Counted from the first letter of the stretch, positions 44,733 to 55,479 are shown. The stretch: DNA of 64,000 nt from Undaria pinnatifida (GCA_012845835.1 JABAKD010000028.1:5676296-5740295), one strand, 5' to 3'. The notes: generated by a model not told the origin, from the sequence alone. Numbers and translations: made by a program.

Positions 44733-45140
44733 GACATCCCAAGGCATCCTGATACACGCCCTTCGAGGTTCGGGAGGCGCTTAAACACGTTCGTTCCTTG
44801 GTTTTCAGGCGTGTATTCGCGCATATATCGCAATTGTTTCGCTTTCGACGGCCATCCGGGGGCCATCCTAGGACCTTCCGGGGGCCCTCCCGGGGGGCCC
44901 TCTGGGGGCCCTCCCGAGGCCTTCCGGGCCCCCCTCACGGGGCCCCGCTGGGGGCGACATCCCAAGGCATCCTGATCACGCCTTTTCGAGGTTCGGGAGG
45001 CGGTTAAACGCATTTCATTACTCTGGTTTAAGGCGTACATTCGCTCGTAAATTGCATTTTTTTTTGCCTCCGGCGACCGTCCGGGGCCCCTCCAGGGGCC
45101 CTCCCGGGGGGCTCTCCGGGAGACCCTGCGGGAGCATTCC
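44733..45140. repeat. 223-bp direct duplication with GGGCCC-rich interior
   Basis: GACATCCCAAGGCATCCTGA at 44,733 recurs at 44,956. Each unit has CGAGGTTCGGGAGGCG(C/G)TTA, a TTCGC(G/T)C block, then a tract of repeated GGGGGCCCTCCCGG palindromes. Gly/Pro-rich frames across the tract are composition artefacts. Confidence 0.9.
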
Positions 45141-45404
45141 GCGCCTGCAGCGAGCGACCCACCTTGGGTCGACTGTTGCGTGCAACAGACGCCGGAGCAC
45201 TAATTTAAGCCCTGCTGTGAACATACTTGGCGGGTACAACTTGTTATGCACATATGTCTAAACCTATGTTTAGGGTACTAACAGATAATTGAACGTATAT
45301 TGAGTTAACTGCTATGTACATACGCAGCAATTAGCGGTTGAAGAAAAGTACTAAGTGCGATCTCAGAACGTGTCAATAGTTAAGTGACGTGCGACGTATA
45401 ACAC

Positions 45405-45675
45405 TCTGTACCGCTGTGGTCGCATCATTGGGCATTTTACCTTACATAGAATGGTTCAGACACATTTTGTCCGATAGTTCAACTGTATTTATTGGCGTTT
45501 CTTGTGAGCTCTTGAGATCTTGAGATACGAACGGGAAGGTCCATGGCCGGTGGCATGTCACTTCCCCGTGCGATAACGAACGGACTACTGCATTGTGGAC
45601 AAACGCACTCCGAGACCCCGAGGGGAAGTCCTCGGAGCTGTTACCACCGGGCCCGCAGTGGCGCGAGTCGGTTCA
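45405..45675 (+). repeat. 5' LTR of non-autonomous Ty3 element copy 1 (left-truncated)
   Basis: Matches 48,790-49,058: CTGTACCGCTGTGGTCG, GGGCATTTTACCTTACATAG, GGCGTTTCTTGTGAGCTCTT, GAGGGGAAGTCCTCGGAGCT, ending CGCGAGTCGGTTCA. The first 480 bp or so of the LTR are missing; the break lies at about 45,405. The sequence after the LTR (GTTCTATTGAATTGGG) is not a primer-binding site I recognise. Confidence 0.85.
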
Positions 45676-45777
45676 GTTCTATTGAATTGGGTAAGTTCTG
45701 CTTACTGCTCAAACCGTGACCAATTTGCTTTTCGGAGGCCAGAAAGCACTGTTTTGCGTGCTGGTGTGGGGCACCAG

Positions 45778-46885
45778 CCGAAAGCAATGGAAGACCCTGC
45801 AGGAGCAAGAGGAGCGCAAACGCAGGGCGCTGACGGAGTCCATTCTGCGAGCTGGGGCAACCCGAGAGGTGAAGGCCGAGCCGGCGGCCGGCTGAAGCCG
45901 GAAATCAAGGTGACGATCGGGGGAGATAGACCGCCTAGGTTGGGTGGTGATGTTGTTTCCTTCGAAGATATGCGAGAATTTCCTGTTAGCTACTCGGAGT
46001 ACGAGCAGCAGATGCTTATCCCAAACCAATATGGAAGGGACCGGGTACTCGCGAGGAGGCGAGAGCTGGTAGATTCGGCGACCCAAATGATGGTGGCTGA
46101 TGAATTCTACGATGGCAAACCCTGGGTCGACCTCTCTGAGGAGGAGGTTTTGCAAGGGCTCAAAAGATTTGCTGGCGTAGATTTGCAGCAGACGAGTCAC
46201 GATGTTTTTTTGCCGTCAAATATACTGTGTGCTGAAGATGGATGCGAGCGTGCCGGTAGATAGCAGGGTGTTCTTACAAAAACGTGCCCTGCGGAAATAC
46301 CTTGCTGACAGCGGGATGACGGAGGTGGTGAGGCCTGACGGTCGGCAGCACACGCTAAAGCATGGCAAGGTGCTGGTGGAGGCAATAGCGGCGGGAATCA
46401 AGCCACTCGACTTCCGCCGCAAGGTGGAAAAAAATGTGCGTTTTGATCTCGGAATGCATGAACCTGACGCGTTGTTCAACATTATTGCCAAGCAGCAACG
46501 GGACCAAGCTGTAATTGAGGCCAATGATGCTGAACGTCGGCAAACAGCAAACCGGCGTGACTCTAGGTCGATGGCTACTGCGGGGACCAAGCCGCAGGGA
46601 CGTGCTGTTGACGAGCACGACTCATGCGAGAATGCCAAGGCCGCTGGTGTAAAGGTAGATCGGAGTCGTCGGTACGACAACAACGATTGTTTCGTATGTG
46701 GTAAGCAGGGACACAAGCAGTGGGACTGCCCCCAAAACCAGCAGGGCAAGGTGGGTAGAGGTGTCCATGGCCAGACCCACGGCCAGACCCCCGTACAGCA
46801 GCATCAGTCCCCAAGCGGTCCCACTCAGCACACCCGGAGCAACACAACCGGGATGGCCCCTGCGAATTCCCACCCCTCGAGTTAG
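45778..46885 (+). pseudogene. gag: gag of LTR element copy 1, three reading-frame segments
   Basis: Segment 1 (to about 45,894) reads LQEQEERKRRALTESILRAG in one frame. Segment 2 (about 45,893-46,225) reads LKPEIKVTIGGDRPPRLGGD, then EFYDGKPWVDLSEEEVLQGL. Segment 3 (to 46,885) carries the capsid C-terminal part (MDASVPVDSRVFLQKRALRK) and nucleocapsid with the zinc knuckle CFVCGKQGHKQWDC (C-x2-C-x4-H-x4-C). After the knuckle comes a Gln/Gly/His-rich tail with repeated HGQT. Gag would package element RNA in cytoplasmic particles. Two frameshifts separate the segments, so no full protein can be made. Confidence 0.85.
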
Positions 46886-46889
46886 TGCG

Positions 46890-48060
46890 TACAAAACTGC
46901 CTCAAAGTCGGTGGTAACGGAAACTGAACCTGCTGATCCTGAACCATCTAGGCGGAATGACGATGGCTACGTGTACATTCGCGTGCCGCGGGAAAGGATG
47001 GCGCCAGTGGATTATGGGCTCACCGAGACGGTACAGCACCAGGTGTGCCTCAGAGCACTGGGCCAGAGAATGCAGCGCCAGTTCTTCACTCCGTTCCGGT
47101 GCAGCTGCCGGCACCCGCGTCGCAACAGTCATGTGGTGATACCAGCACCATTTCATACGCGCGTGTCTCGGTCTTACAGCCGGGTGGAAGTGGTGATACG
47201 AGCGTGAATACGGTGGAGACCGAAACGCACTTGGAGGCCCTGCCGCAGCATATTGCAGGGCGTCTCGCGATTTCCAGTGCTTCCGGGGCTGTTGAGGTTA
47301 AGGTACTGATATATTCTGGTTCAGGCATTACAGCTATATCGGAGGAGCTGGTAGAGGCCCTCCACGGACAGCCGGGGATGACGCAAACCGCGTTAACAAA
47401 GGCGGTTGTTGGGCATGCGCGTGTGGTGACGTCGTTTGGCCAGGAGTGTGATATTGAGACGCAATCACGTCCGCTCCACTTAACGATCGAAACACCATGG
47501 AGACCAGTCCGATTTACCATGCCGTTTATCGTGCTCCCTGGGGGAGGCGATGTGGTTATCATCGGGCAGAAGACGCTAAGAGAGAAACTCGGCATCGACA
47601 TCGTGGCGCAGCTCAAGGCCTCTGTACTGAAGGCGCAAGGGCGTCAACATGGTGCTGGGTTGGAGCTTACAGCTCGTTCTGTGGGCAAGCCCAACGATGG
47701 TGCTGTGCTGGTGGCGGCGATGGCTGTCACAGCGTTCGTGCCGGGCGGTGACGCACCAGGCGACGTGGACGATGAGGTCGCGCTGACGCTGCCATCTCAA
47801 CGACCCATCATATTCCATGTTTCCGAGGTGGAAATGCGGGATTGTGCGAGCGTGTTGGAGACGGCTGCCAATAACGCTGTTGACAATGGCTCCCCGCCGG
47901 AATGTGTCAAGATCCGGCGCGATATTGTTTTTCACACGCACCTTGACGTGTTATGTCGGGCGTTGTCGGGTGACCCACATCCGCGCAAGAAGCCTGGGGC
48001 GGTCCGGTTTCATTCAGGGGCAAGGATGGTGCGGGTGAAGCCCCCACTTGAACGTAGTCG
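46890..48060 (+). pseudogene. Protease and pol-linker region of LTR element copy 1, with catalytic Asp lost
   Basis: The main frame (within 47,045-48,238) contains VKVLIYSGSGITAISEELVE, where the aspartic-protease D-(S/T)-G triad reads Y-S-G. The second conserved block, MPFIVLPGGGDVVIIGQKTL, is the flap/ILG-like region. The frame runs on to RDIVFHTHLDVLCRALSGDP and RFHSGARMVRVKPP, which normally precedes RT in Ty3 elements, and there the sequence jumps to the chromodomain. The Tyr replacement is also present in copy 2, so both came from a protease-dead source. Aspartic proteases of this family mature Gag and Gag-Pol; this one could not. Confidence 0.8.
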
Positions 48061-48084
48061 CCTGAGGTGGAGTGCGGAAGAGTC

Positions 48085-48240
48085 GTGCCCCGACTGCCGC
48101 TCGGTAGTGACGACGAGTTTGTCGTCAAGGTGGCCTGGGAGGGGCCGGAGGAGGCGGAGAGCACCTGGGAGCCGGTGTCGCGCGTGTTTGATGGAGCGAC
48201 AGCCGTGCTGCGAAAAGAGCTCAAGGCGCTGCCGCTGAAG
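48085..48240 (+). pseudogene. Chromodomain remnant at the 3' end of LTR element copy 1
   Basis: Frame 48,067-48,330 reads DEFVVKVAWEGPEEAESTWE then PVSRVFDGATAVLRKELKAL: the chromodomain pattern of an aromatic/valine strand, W-x-G, E-S-T-W-E-P and a C-terminal helix. In chromoviruses this domain sits at the end of integrase and directs insertion to marked chromatin. Here it follows the pol deletion without an integrase core. Confidence 0.75.
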
Positions 48241-48319
48241 ATGGATCAGAAGCGGGGACTCGTATCGCGGTATGGGCGCGTTTTTGGTCATATTGTGGTT
48301 TGGGGGGGGTCCCGAATTT

Positions 48320-49058
48320 TGAACTGCTGATTTCCGGTTTTATCGAAGGTTTGAATTTCAAGTTTTTCTGACTTGGAATTTCTGCGCAGGGCGCTGATAG
48401 CACCTGATGCAGCTCCAGCTGGCGGTTCATCGCCGAGGCTGTGTGTGGACAGAGCATGTCCGGGGTTGATTCTTCCGTTTTACAGGTGTGGTTATTGTGC
48501 TGGAATACACATTCCTTATGTGGTCTGGGTTTTCGGCAAGTTACATGCGCAATTGGAGGTGTGAGGCGTGGTTCGTCGTTTGCTTGGAGATGCATTGGTG
48601 ATGACGCAGCTGCTGAACAACCGTTGCTCACGGTAAGTAAACGAACGTGGTAGATCTTCGGTCGTGGTGAAAATGACCGGGATGTGTTGGATTTGACCAA
48701 TGCCCAACGTATGGACAGCTATGTTTATCAAAGCTACTCGGTCTGAGCCAACTTGTGGTTGGTATCCTGAGATTGGCCTTTGGAGGGTGCTGTACCGCTG
48801 TGGTCGTATCATTGGGCATTTTACCTTACATAGAATGGCTGGACGCATTTTGTCAGGGAGTTCAATTGTCATTATTGGCGTTTCTTGTGAGCTCTTGAGA
48901 TCTTGACATACGAACGGGAAAGTCCATGGCCGATGGCATTTCACTTCCCCGTGTGATAACGAACTAACTATTGCATTGTGGACAAACGCACTCCGAGCCT
49001 ACGAGGGGAAGTCCTCGGAGCTGATACCACCGGGCCCGCGGTCGCGCGAGTCGGTACA
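48320..49058 (+). repeat. 3' LTR of element copy 1, 739 bp
   Basis: Starts TGAACTGCTGATTTCCGG just after the polypurine tract GGGGGGGGTCCCGAATTT and ends CGCGAGTCGGTACA. TG...CA ends. It matches the minus-strand LTR at 56,887-57,619 along its whole length and the 5' LTR over its last 270 bp. Confidence 0.85.
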
Positions 49059-49341
49059 CATGACTCTGGAGCACGCACCAAAATTTCTTCCGAGGCACGT
49101 GACTTGTGGGGACATAGTAAAGTATTCACCAGCACCAAAATCACTCTTCATCAATAAATAGTCCAGGTCTACGTCGCGTCTAATTCATGCATCGAGTACA
49201 ACCAACAGTACCCCCTTTCTACGCATGCCCCTTTTCCTTGTTTCGATCGTCGCTCGTGTCCCAACGAGTCGTGTAGCGCCCTGGTTCCTGTTTACGTGCA
49301 CTATGGTTGTTGCGGCGCCAATATGCCTGTTCTACCGGTAG

Positions 49342-49493
49342 AGGGGCAGGTATATCTGCCTATTCATGGCAAAGATGGGGTATCCGACTTCGCTCAGAAG
49401 GGCGGGGAGGTCGCGGAGGTATTCGGAGAATTCTGCAGGGACAGTTTGTGCATGGAGAGCTGGGATTTCATCATGGACTGCATGGCATACAAG
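49342..49493 (+). CDS. 7TM-RGS receptor, RGS domain N-terminal exon
   Basis: The frame reads GVSDFAQKGGEVAEVFGEFC then RDSLCMESWDFIMDCMAYK and ends in phase 0 at AAG/GTATGT, a perfect donor. F-x-x-F-C-x-x-x-x-x-x-E-S-x-D-F matches the first half of RGS domains (typical F-x-x-F-L-x-x-E-x-S-x-E-N-x-x-F-W). The Asn that usually follows the conserved Glu is Ser here. Acceptors at CGGTAG (49,341) or GGGCAG (49,349) are both usable. RGS domains speed up GTP hydrolysis by G-alpha subunits; fused to a 7TM receptor they allow the receptor to switch signalling off. The exon follows the 3' LTR by only about 285 bp. Confidence 0.6.
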
Positions 49494-49499
49494 GTATGT

Positions 49500-50390
49500 A
49501 CCGTGGCTTGTTATCAGACCGACTACGCGGCGCGAGCTCTCTGCACAATCGTGCCAGCCAATTGTTTACTTATGTACCACAAGGAGCATCGGAACATCGG
49601 CCCTATTTGTTTTTGAGCTCTCTCGAGGCAGGTATAGTTCAAAACAGACTACATTCAACGAAGCGTGTGCCAAAGGGCTTGGGATGAAAACGAGGTTATT
49701 CGTTGATGCGTGTTAACGTTGAACATGCTTGTTCTGGCCAACCGTTTTCCGGGCGATGGGACTCCTCCATTGATTAACCTCCCATGATTGGAATTCCATG
49801 CATGTGATGGCATTGCTCGTTTGGTATATACCTAGACCATGATGTGGATCGTAAGGTTGCGACTTCATATTTCTCGAAGCTAGTTGTTGGATTCTGCGCA
49901 AGTGAGGACTTTTAGAAAATGTACGTGCATTTCCATGGTAGCACGCGTCCGTTGTAACGGGATGACGTTGGGAACTACTTGTACGCCGATGACATTGCTC
50001 TCAAAGTACGATCCCCAATCCGTTCTTGTGTTCTTAATCGACCCAGAAATTGGCCGACCCGCACGAGCAATTTACATGTTTCATCGGCATCGTGGATCGG
50101 TATCTTCGACCCACGTCCGCGCAGGAGATTAACCTCGGTAGCAAGATGCAAGACCAACTCCGGCCATTCCAGACAATGTGAGAAAGGTGCTGTCGAGAGG
50201 CACGGGCGCAATACCCCGGCTAGCGCGCAATTTCGTTTGGAGGCATCATACGCTCCAAACGGCATAGAAGTTATTGTCACGATCCAAAGCGTTTGGTTAT
50301 ATAGGTGAGTGAGTGGTTTAGTGAACCGGGCAATGAAACCGACAAGACTTGATGCTTGATCCTCGAAGCATGGTGGGACTTCCCCGCGCG
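49500..50390. other. Start of the putative intron inside the RGS domain; nothing recognised
   Basis: Short ORFs only, no repeat or exon evident until repeat F copy 1. Confidence 0.35.
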
Positions 50391-50394
50391 GGCG

Positions 50395-50640
50395 TTGCTG
50401 AGGTGGCGAGGGTGCCGGAAAATAGTCAAATATAACATGTGTACATCAATGGTCCTCTCGAGCAGATATGAATACATCATGAAGGTCATACATAAAGTAG
50501 AAGCTAAAAAGGCTCGGCTGTACCATCTTAATGAGAAAAATGCCAAAAACGGCATTTTTCCGCAATTGATTTCCCACGACTACAAAGATCAATCTACCAC
50601 TGGGACTATCCAGTGCCATCAAACCGCCACCGTGTCCGTG
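50395..50640. repeat. Dispersed repeat F, copy 1
   Basis: CCTCTCGAGCA(G/C)A, AACATCATGAAGGT-type blocks, GGCTCGGCTGTACCAT, a GAAAAATGCC segment and CTACCACTGGGACT match 53,215-53,460 in the same order and orientation. Confidence 0.65.
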
Positions 50641-50767
50641 TCATACATAAGGACAATCACAGACATCCTGATCTACAATTGAAACGGCCTACGGCACGGC
50701 AGCATGTTATCTTTCGCCAAGATATAACGAGTCAATGCAAAATAAAGTCGATCAGCATCTTTCCTGC

Positions 50768-50850
50768 ACGTTCATTTTTTTCCATACAAATTTTCTGCCC
50801 TCGCACTATTCTCGCCCTCCCTCCTAGTAGTAATCCAGATCTGTGGTCGC
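50768..50850 (-). mobile_element. SINE copy D, 3' fragment
   Basis: A T-run at 50,775 followed by CCTCGCACTATTCTCGCCCT and AGTAGTAATCCAGATCTGTG, diverged from copies A-C. Only the minus-strand 3' end is present. Confidence 0.65.
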
Positions 50851-50869
50851 ATTGCACTGCAGTGACATA

Positions 50870-51660
50870 AATAAAGATTTCGTTTCGTACTCCCTGAAAG
50901 CGATAACGAAATGTTAATAAAAACCCAGGGACAACATGCAGAATAAGTTGAAAATGGACGCATGCTTCGATACTGTTTGCCATCTTATTCATGAGGCTCC
51001 AAAATTGAGTGCTCTATTCAATACTATATTTTCTCAATGTCCCTGAAGACAGATTTTGGAGAAAACAGACGTGCAACCCATTGAAAAACCCTGTTCTTTC
51101 GGCATTAAATTGAAACTATCGCCACATACGCAACGAACAAATTTCTACGATTATGGCTTAACCCTTTTGGAGGTCGTTTACAGCAACCCTTTTGGAGAAT
51201 ACGAGGGTTGTCTTATTTTCATGTCTCTGTCAGTGGCGCCAGCGTGCAGCAGTAGGAGTAGGATCATGCTGCCCCCGTCCCGTACGAGTCGTTGCTTTGT
51301 TGCCATTCGGACACCAATTGTACCATTGCCAACCAGCTATGGCCGATGGGGTAATCGTCCATTTTTGTCGTCAACGTTTCCCTCTGAAGTTTCAAAGGGC
51401 CCATCATTCTGAGAACATTATGGGCGAAAAGTACTACCTCTCTCGTAGCGCGCGTCAATAACACGATCTAAAATTCAGAATCCGAAACCCAAAATCTGAA
51501 TGCCTGAAATCACGATCCATCGTCCTATAACTCCAACGTCAACCCGGTGATCAACAAGCAGCCGCAGTCACGAGAGACTTCTGTGCACGGCAATCAAACG
51601 GACACCAGCTGGGTAAAATTGGCTCACAATGAGTGCACTAACTCATTAGCCCCACCCATC
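50870..51660. other. No recognisable feature
   Basis: Short ORFs without domain; intronic if the receptor model is right. Confidence 0.35.
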
Positions 51661-51667
51661 ACTATAT

Positions 51668-52035
51668 ATTATAAAAATATAAATACACTCCAGCTGTGAG
51701 ATCGAATATTTTGTCGAAACTCATCTTTGCAAGCTGTATGTGATACTCCGATCGCGCGTACTACGGGTTGCGTGTCCTCATTAAGGATATAGGTCGGCGA
51801 CTCCCCTCGAAACTTTACAGTGTAGCTATCAGGGTCAACAGGGTGATGTTAGTCAGTCTGTGCGCGGAAACTATAAAACCCGTTTTTGAGTCTGTGCGCG
51901 GAAACTATGAAACCGTTTTTTAGGGGGACAAAATCTGACAGCTGTGGAAGGAAATCCATCAGTTTATCAAGTGTATCCTGTAAGTCGTATAATCGGTGAG
52001 GGGACCGCGGAGTGTTGAAGGGCGTAGGGGCCTGG
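51668..52035. repeat. Left-arm copy of the long TIR family, truncated
   Basis: Begins TATAAAAATATAAATACACT, then the GCTGTGAGATCGAATATTTT, GATAGGTCGGCGACTCCCCT, TCAACAGGGTGATGTTAGTC and GGACAAAATCTGACAGCTGT blocks. The TCTGTGCGCGGAAACTATRA block is duplicated in tandem (about 51,857 and 51,891). Homology ends near 52,035, before the poly-G part. Confidence 0.8.
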
Positions 52036-52039
52036 GTAT

Positions 52040-53210
52040 GTGTTAGACAACTGCCCCCCGGATGTGTGCACTTAAAAACAAACGCATCTAAGGTCCAAAA
52101 CCTCGAACCCAAAACTTATCATCAGCAAATTTATCAATGGAGTGCAGAAGCTCTTTTACTCCATCCAGAAGGCCAACATCAGTTATGTGCCTCCCAGGTT
52201 TCAATTGATATCTCATCAACAACGATTTGGAGAAACACATCATTTTCGCCACTAAAACTCTTACGACCAAAATACATATTCCCAGAGTCGTTCTACGGTA
52301 TAGCCCCCCCATGTTTTCTTTAACGAAATGCCAGTGTCGAAACCACCTCCCGTCCGTATCTCCCGAAATACGGTGTCCCTTGACACCCCGACGTCATCGC
52401 TCGATAGACCTTTGCACACAAGAAGCTATACTGCTACTTGTGGTTCAGTAGTATCCTTCCTCGTGTCGAGCAGCCATGAAACGTTCGTTAAAGGGAATCA
52501 CTGGTTTAGCGGGGGGCTGTCGTAGAATCAGTCCCCAACCCATGTTCATCCAAACTCCAAAACGCTCCTCTCGCTTTTGCTTCGCTCAGTCTCACATCAG
52601 CCAATCCACTTTTTCGTATTCTTCGCGAACATGCTGTAGCTGCTGCCGCCGCTGCTGCTGAGAGTCATCGTTCTTATTGTTAACCACAGTACCAAGCAGG
52701 CCGACCAATTTGGGCTCATGTCCGGCCTCACTGGTGCTCAGACATTGCATTTGGGTCTTGGTTAAGATTCTCGCCGCGACGATCTCGCGGAGCACTCCCG
52801 CCGATATTAAATTGATGTGCTGGATACGCTTTGTTTAATTGTCAACTCGTTCAATCACAGCTCACCCCGCTACCAATCTGATGAACTGTCCGATAGGTCG
52901 GAGATTGACAGACCGTGATGGCTCCTTCAAATCGATCCCTCCTTGCGAGCAGCGCTCCTAGCCACTCTGTCCTCAACCGTTCTATCATCTTCGTCTTCTC
53001 AGTAATACCTTCCAACTCCTTTCTTGCCAGCTCACTCAAGGCCGGTCTCCCGCTCTCCTCGACTTTTCCCGACAATGCTAGAACCGGAAGACCCAACCTG
53101 CACCCGTCTGGCAGGTCCACAGGACGATCCCCTGGCTTCCAAAGTATGCGCAAAGCCATGCGATTGATCGTGGCTCTTGACGCTCGAAGTGTGATGGAAC
53201 GTCCTGGTGT
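52040..53210. other. No recognisable feature
   Basis: Overlapping short ORFs on both strands, no conserved domain seen. Confidence 0.35.
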
Positions 53211-53214
53211 GGGC

Positions 53215-53460
53215 AGTGGTGGGGGGACCGGGTTACCGGCATATAGTCAAACATATCATGTACAACGTATACATATTAACGCTCCTCTCGAGCACACACG
53301 AAAACATCATGAAGGTTATCCACAAGTTAAAAGTCAAGTGGGTTCGACTGCACCATTACCATCGAAAAAATACCAACCAAGGGATATTACGAACCTAACG
53401 TCCCGCTATAGTAAGGCTAATCTACTATTGGGACTCCCTAATATCTTTATCAGGAAAGCG
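53215..53460. repeat. Dispersed repeat F, copy 2
   Basis: ATAGTCAAACATATCATGTA, CTCCTCTCGAGCACA, AACATCATGAAGGTTATCCA, GGTTCGACTGCACCAT and CTACTATTGGGACTCC align with 50,395-50,640. Confidence 0.65.
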
Positions 53461-54029
53461 GAACCCCCAACCTCGCTGGTTTCGCAAGTTGATAGACTGA
53501 AGGGGACGCCTTCAGAGATTATTTGGCTCGGAGAAGCAAGACAGTGTCTGAGGTCAAGGAAGTACGAGGAGTAAAACGCAGTCTTTTTTCACTACGTGGG
53601 GCTAAAATTGGTCGAAACCGAAAACTCATGAGAGGGGGGCAGTAATAGCTACCCCACCTGAGCCTACGTACGTACGTCAACGGCGCAGAAGCACGCCTGC
53701 AAATCTTCCAGACTGATTGAGTCACTCAGGCTGGCGTATCCTGGGCGACTGTCATCCACAACGCACTACTCTGCTGTGCTCAGATGCTCTCCGAAGCCAC
53801 AACCTACTTATTTAACGGGTTATTCTAAGCTGCATACCTTTCCGATGTACGTTTACCTCAACACAGCGCTGACCTAGGTATACTCTTGCCCAATAAAGTA
53901 TCTGTATACCGCTCTGCTCTGCCTACCACGTTTTTTCAGGTGACAGTCCGGCTATGTACACCCATCGCTCTTACCGCACATGAGCGTTGAGGCATCCTCA
54001 CGTGGGAAGTAGCTCCAACGCTCTTATAG

Positions 54030-54354
54030 TGGTTTCCCTGTGTCTTAAGTATCGAAATGCCTCGCAATCGTGTCGAAAACCGAGTTCACCACATCATCAA
54101 CCCGTCATCGTATCCGTATATTGTACAAGAACAATCCAATCTCTTTAAACAAATTTTCATCCGTTTGCTGAACTCGTCGCACACATCCAATCATCGTAGG
54201 AGTACCTTTGCAGGTCTTGATGCGGTCGCAAGAAATACCATTCTCGACGATTCGGTAAGAGAAATCGTCATGATGCTTGAAGACAATGTATTGGCCAAGT
54301 TCAAGCTCTCTCCGGGGCTGCAGCGACTAGAGCAGAGGGAGCTCATGGAAATTG
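54030..54354 (+). CDS. 7TM-RGS receptor, RGS domain C-terminal exon
   Basis: An acceptor CGCTCTTATAG at 54,029 gives phase 0, matching the 49,493 donor. After a linker of about 33 residues the frame reads QSNLFKQIFIRLLNSSHTSN, then LDDSVREIVMMLEDNVLAKF and LSPGLQRLEQRELMEI. The exon ends in phase 1 at ATTG/GTGAGT. The block D-x-x-x-x-x-I-x-x-x-(L/M)-E-x-x-x-x-x-x-F-x-x-S is the C-terminal helical bundle of RGS domains. Aligned with RGS4 numbering, the G-alpha-contacting Asp163 is Asn and Arg167 is Lys, while the N128-type Asn (in HTSNHRR) is kept. These are conservative changes, so activity may remain. The last exon after 54,354 is not identified. Confidence 0.6.
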
Positions 54355-54359
54355 GTGAG

Positions 54360-55235
54360 TAAATAAGAGCATATTACCATTTTCTCATGACATGCGGCCG
54401 CCTGCACACGGTAGCTGGATAACATTGATGACGACAATCCGCACAATCATTCAAGCAATTTATGCTGCAAGGCCGATTCACACCTATTGAGCTCATCGTC
54501 AACAGCCATCGTACGGTTCATCTGCGTTGTAGCTGGGAATGCGTGCGGTGTACATTTCCCAGGGAAAATTTCACACAATTAGTGAATAAGATCCAAATCG
54601 TTTGCGTCCTATGTTGGCGGCGAGGCCAAACATTCTGGAGGGCGAACATCGGTCGAGGAAAACAGTCCTGCAATTATTCCATAGGGCACAGCAGGCAAGA
54701 CCTGTTGGATGCAGCAGCACGACCTTCTCGTAACCTGGGGATATCTTTTGTATGTGGAGAGCTCCCACCCACTCCCCTCCCTCACTCCGCCTTCCTCGTT
54801 CCTACAGACGATAATCAACCCTCGTTTCCCCCAATTCATCACCCCCGGACGACTCACAGTTGCCCATCCCTACACATCGCGACCTCTTGTTGTGTGACAT
54901 CGCCGGACAGAGATTCAATCAACGCGTGTTATTGCGGATGGTGACGAAGGCAGGCTGGCGTTGATGGCCAGCGACTATCTTGAGAGAATAGCATCTCCGT
55001 CGAACCGCAGTGAAGAGCGCAATACTTGAAGCGTCACACGGCTCACGTATAGTTTTTTACCGCAACACCGTGCTTAATACGTTCCGAAGGGGAGACAATT
55101 GCCGACCAGGTTCCCTTATGCGTCGCTGTGTTTACCATAAAGTGTGCGAGGTTTGCGTAAAGCGTCAGTCGGTGCTAAAATGCGCATTAAATTCGATATG
55201 CCTATCTGCATATTGTGCTTAGATACGATCAGGAT
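54360..55235. other. Downstream of the last RGS exon; terminal exon not found
   Basis: One possible acceptor (CACACGGTAG at about 54,411) would add only two codons before a TAA. No stronger candidate is visible. Confidence 0.3.
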
Positions 55236-55239
55236 ATGA

Positions 55240-55475
55240 CAACGGCTTGATGACTTTAGAATGTTTCCAATAATAGGTGGGCTGCGTCGTAGCGGGAAAT
55301 CAGGATGGCGTGTTTGTTCCGGGCTAATTATCCACCTTCTTTTCCACCGAGTGCAACCCTCGTCGTACTCCGGAGGGGTTAAAATGCAGTGTTGCATGGT
55401 CTTTCTACTTGTAGCTCCTCTGCCCTACTACTGTTCGTACAACGGGTGAGCCAGCCCACTACGCTTCAAGGGATG
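55240..55475. repeat. Dispersed repeat G, copy 1
   Basis: TCCAATAATAGGTGGGCTGC, CACCGAGTGCAACCCTCGTC, CCTACTACTGTTCGTACAAC and CACTACGCTTCAAGGG are shared in order with 58,730-58,950. Confidence 0.75.
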
Positions 55476-55479
55476 ATTA

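Larger units (their letters stand above)
45405..49058 (+). mobile_element. Ty3-type chromodomain LTR retrotransposon, pol-deleted, copy 1
   Basis: Order: truncated 5' LTR, gag with a CCHC knuckle, pepsin-like protease region, a stub of the pol region just before RT, then directly a chromodomain, a polypurine tract (GGGGGGGG near 48,302-48,309) and a full-length 3' LTR starting TG and ending CA. Reverse transcriptase, RNase H and integrase are absent. Several frameshifts show it is dead. The same internal deletion occurs in copy 2 (56,887-58,565), so the deletion predates both insertions. If the receptor gene model holds, the element sits in one of its introns in the sense orientation. Confidence 0.85.
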
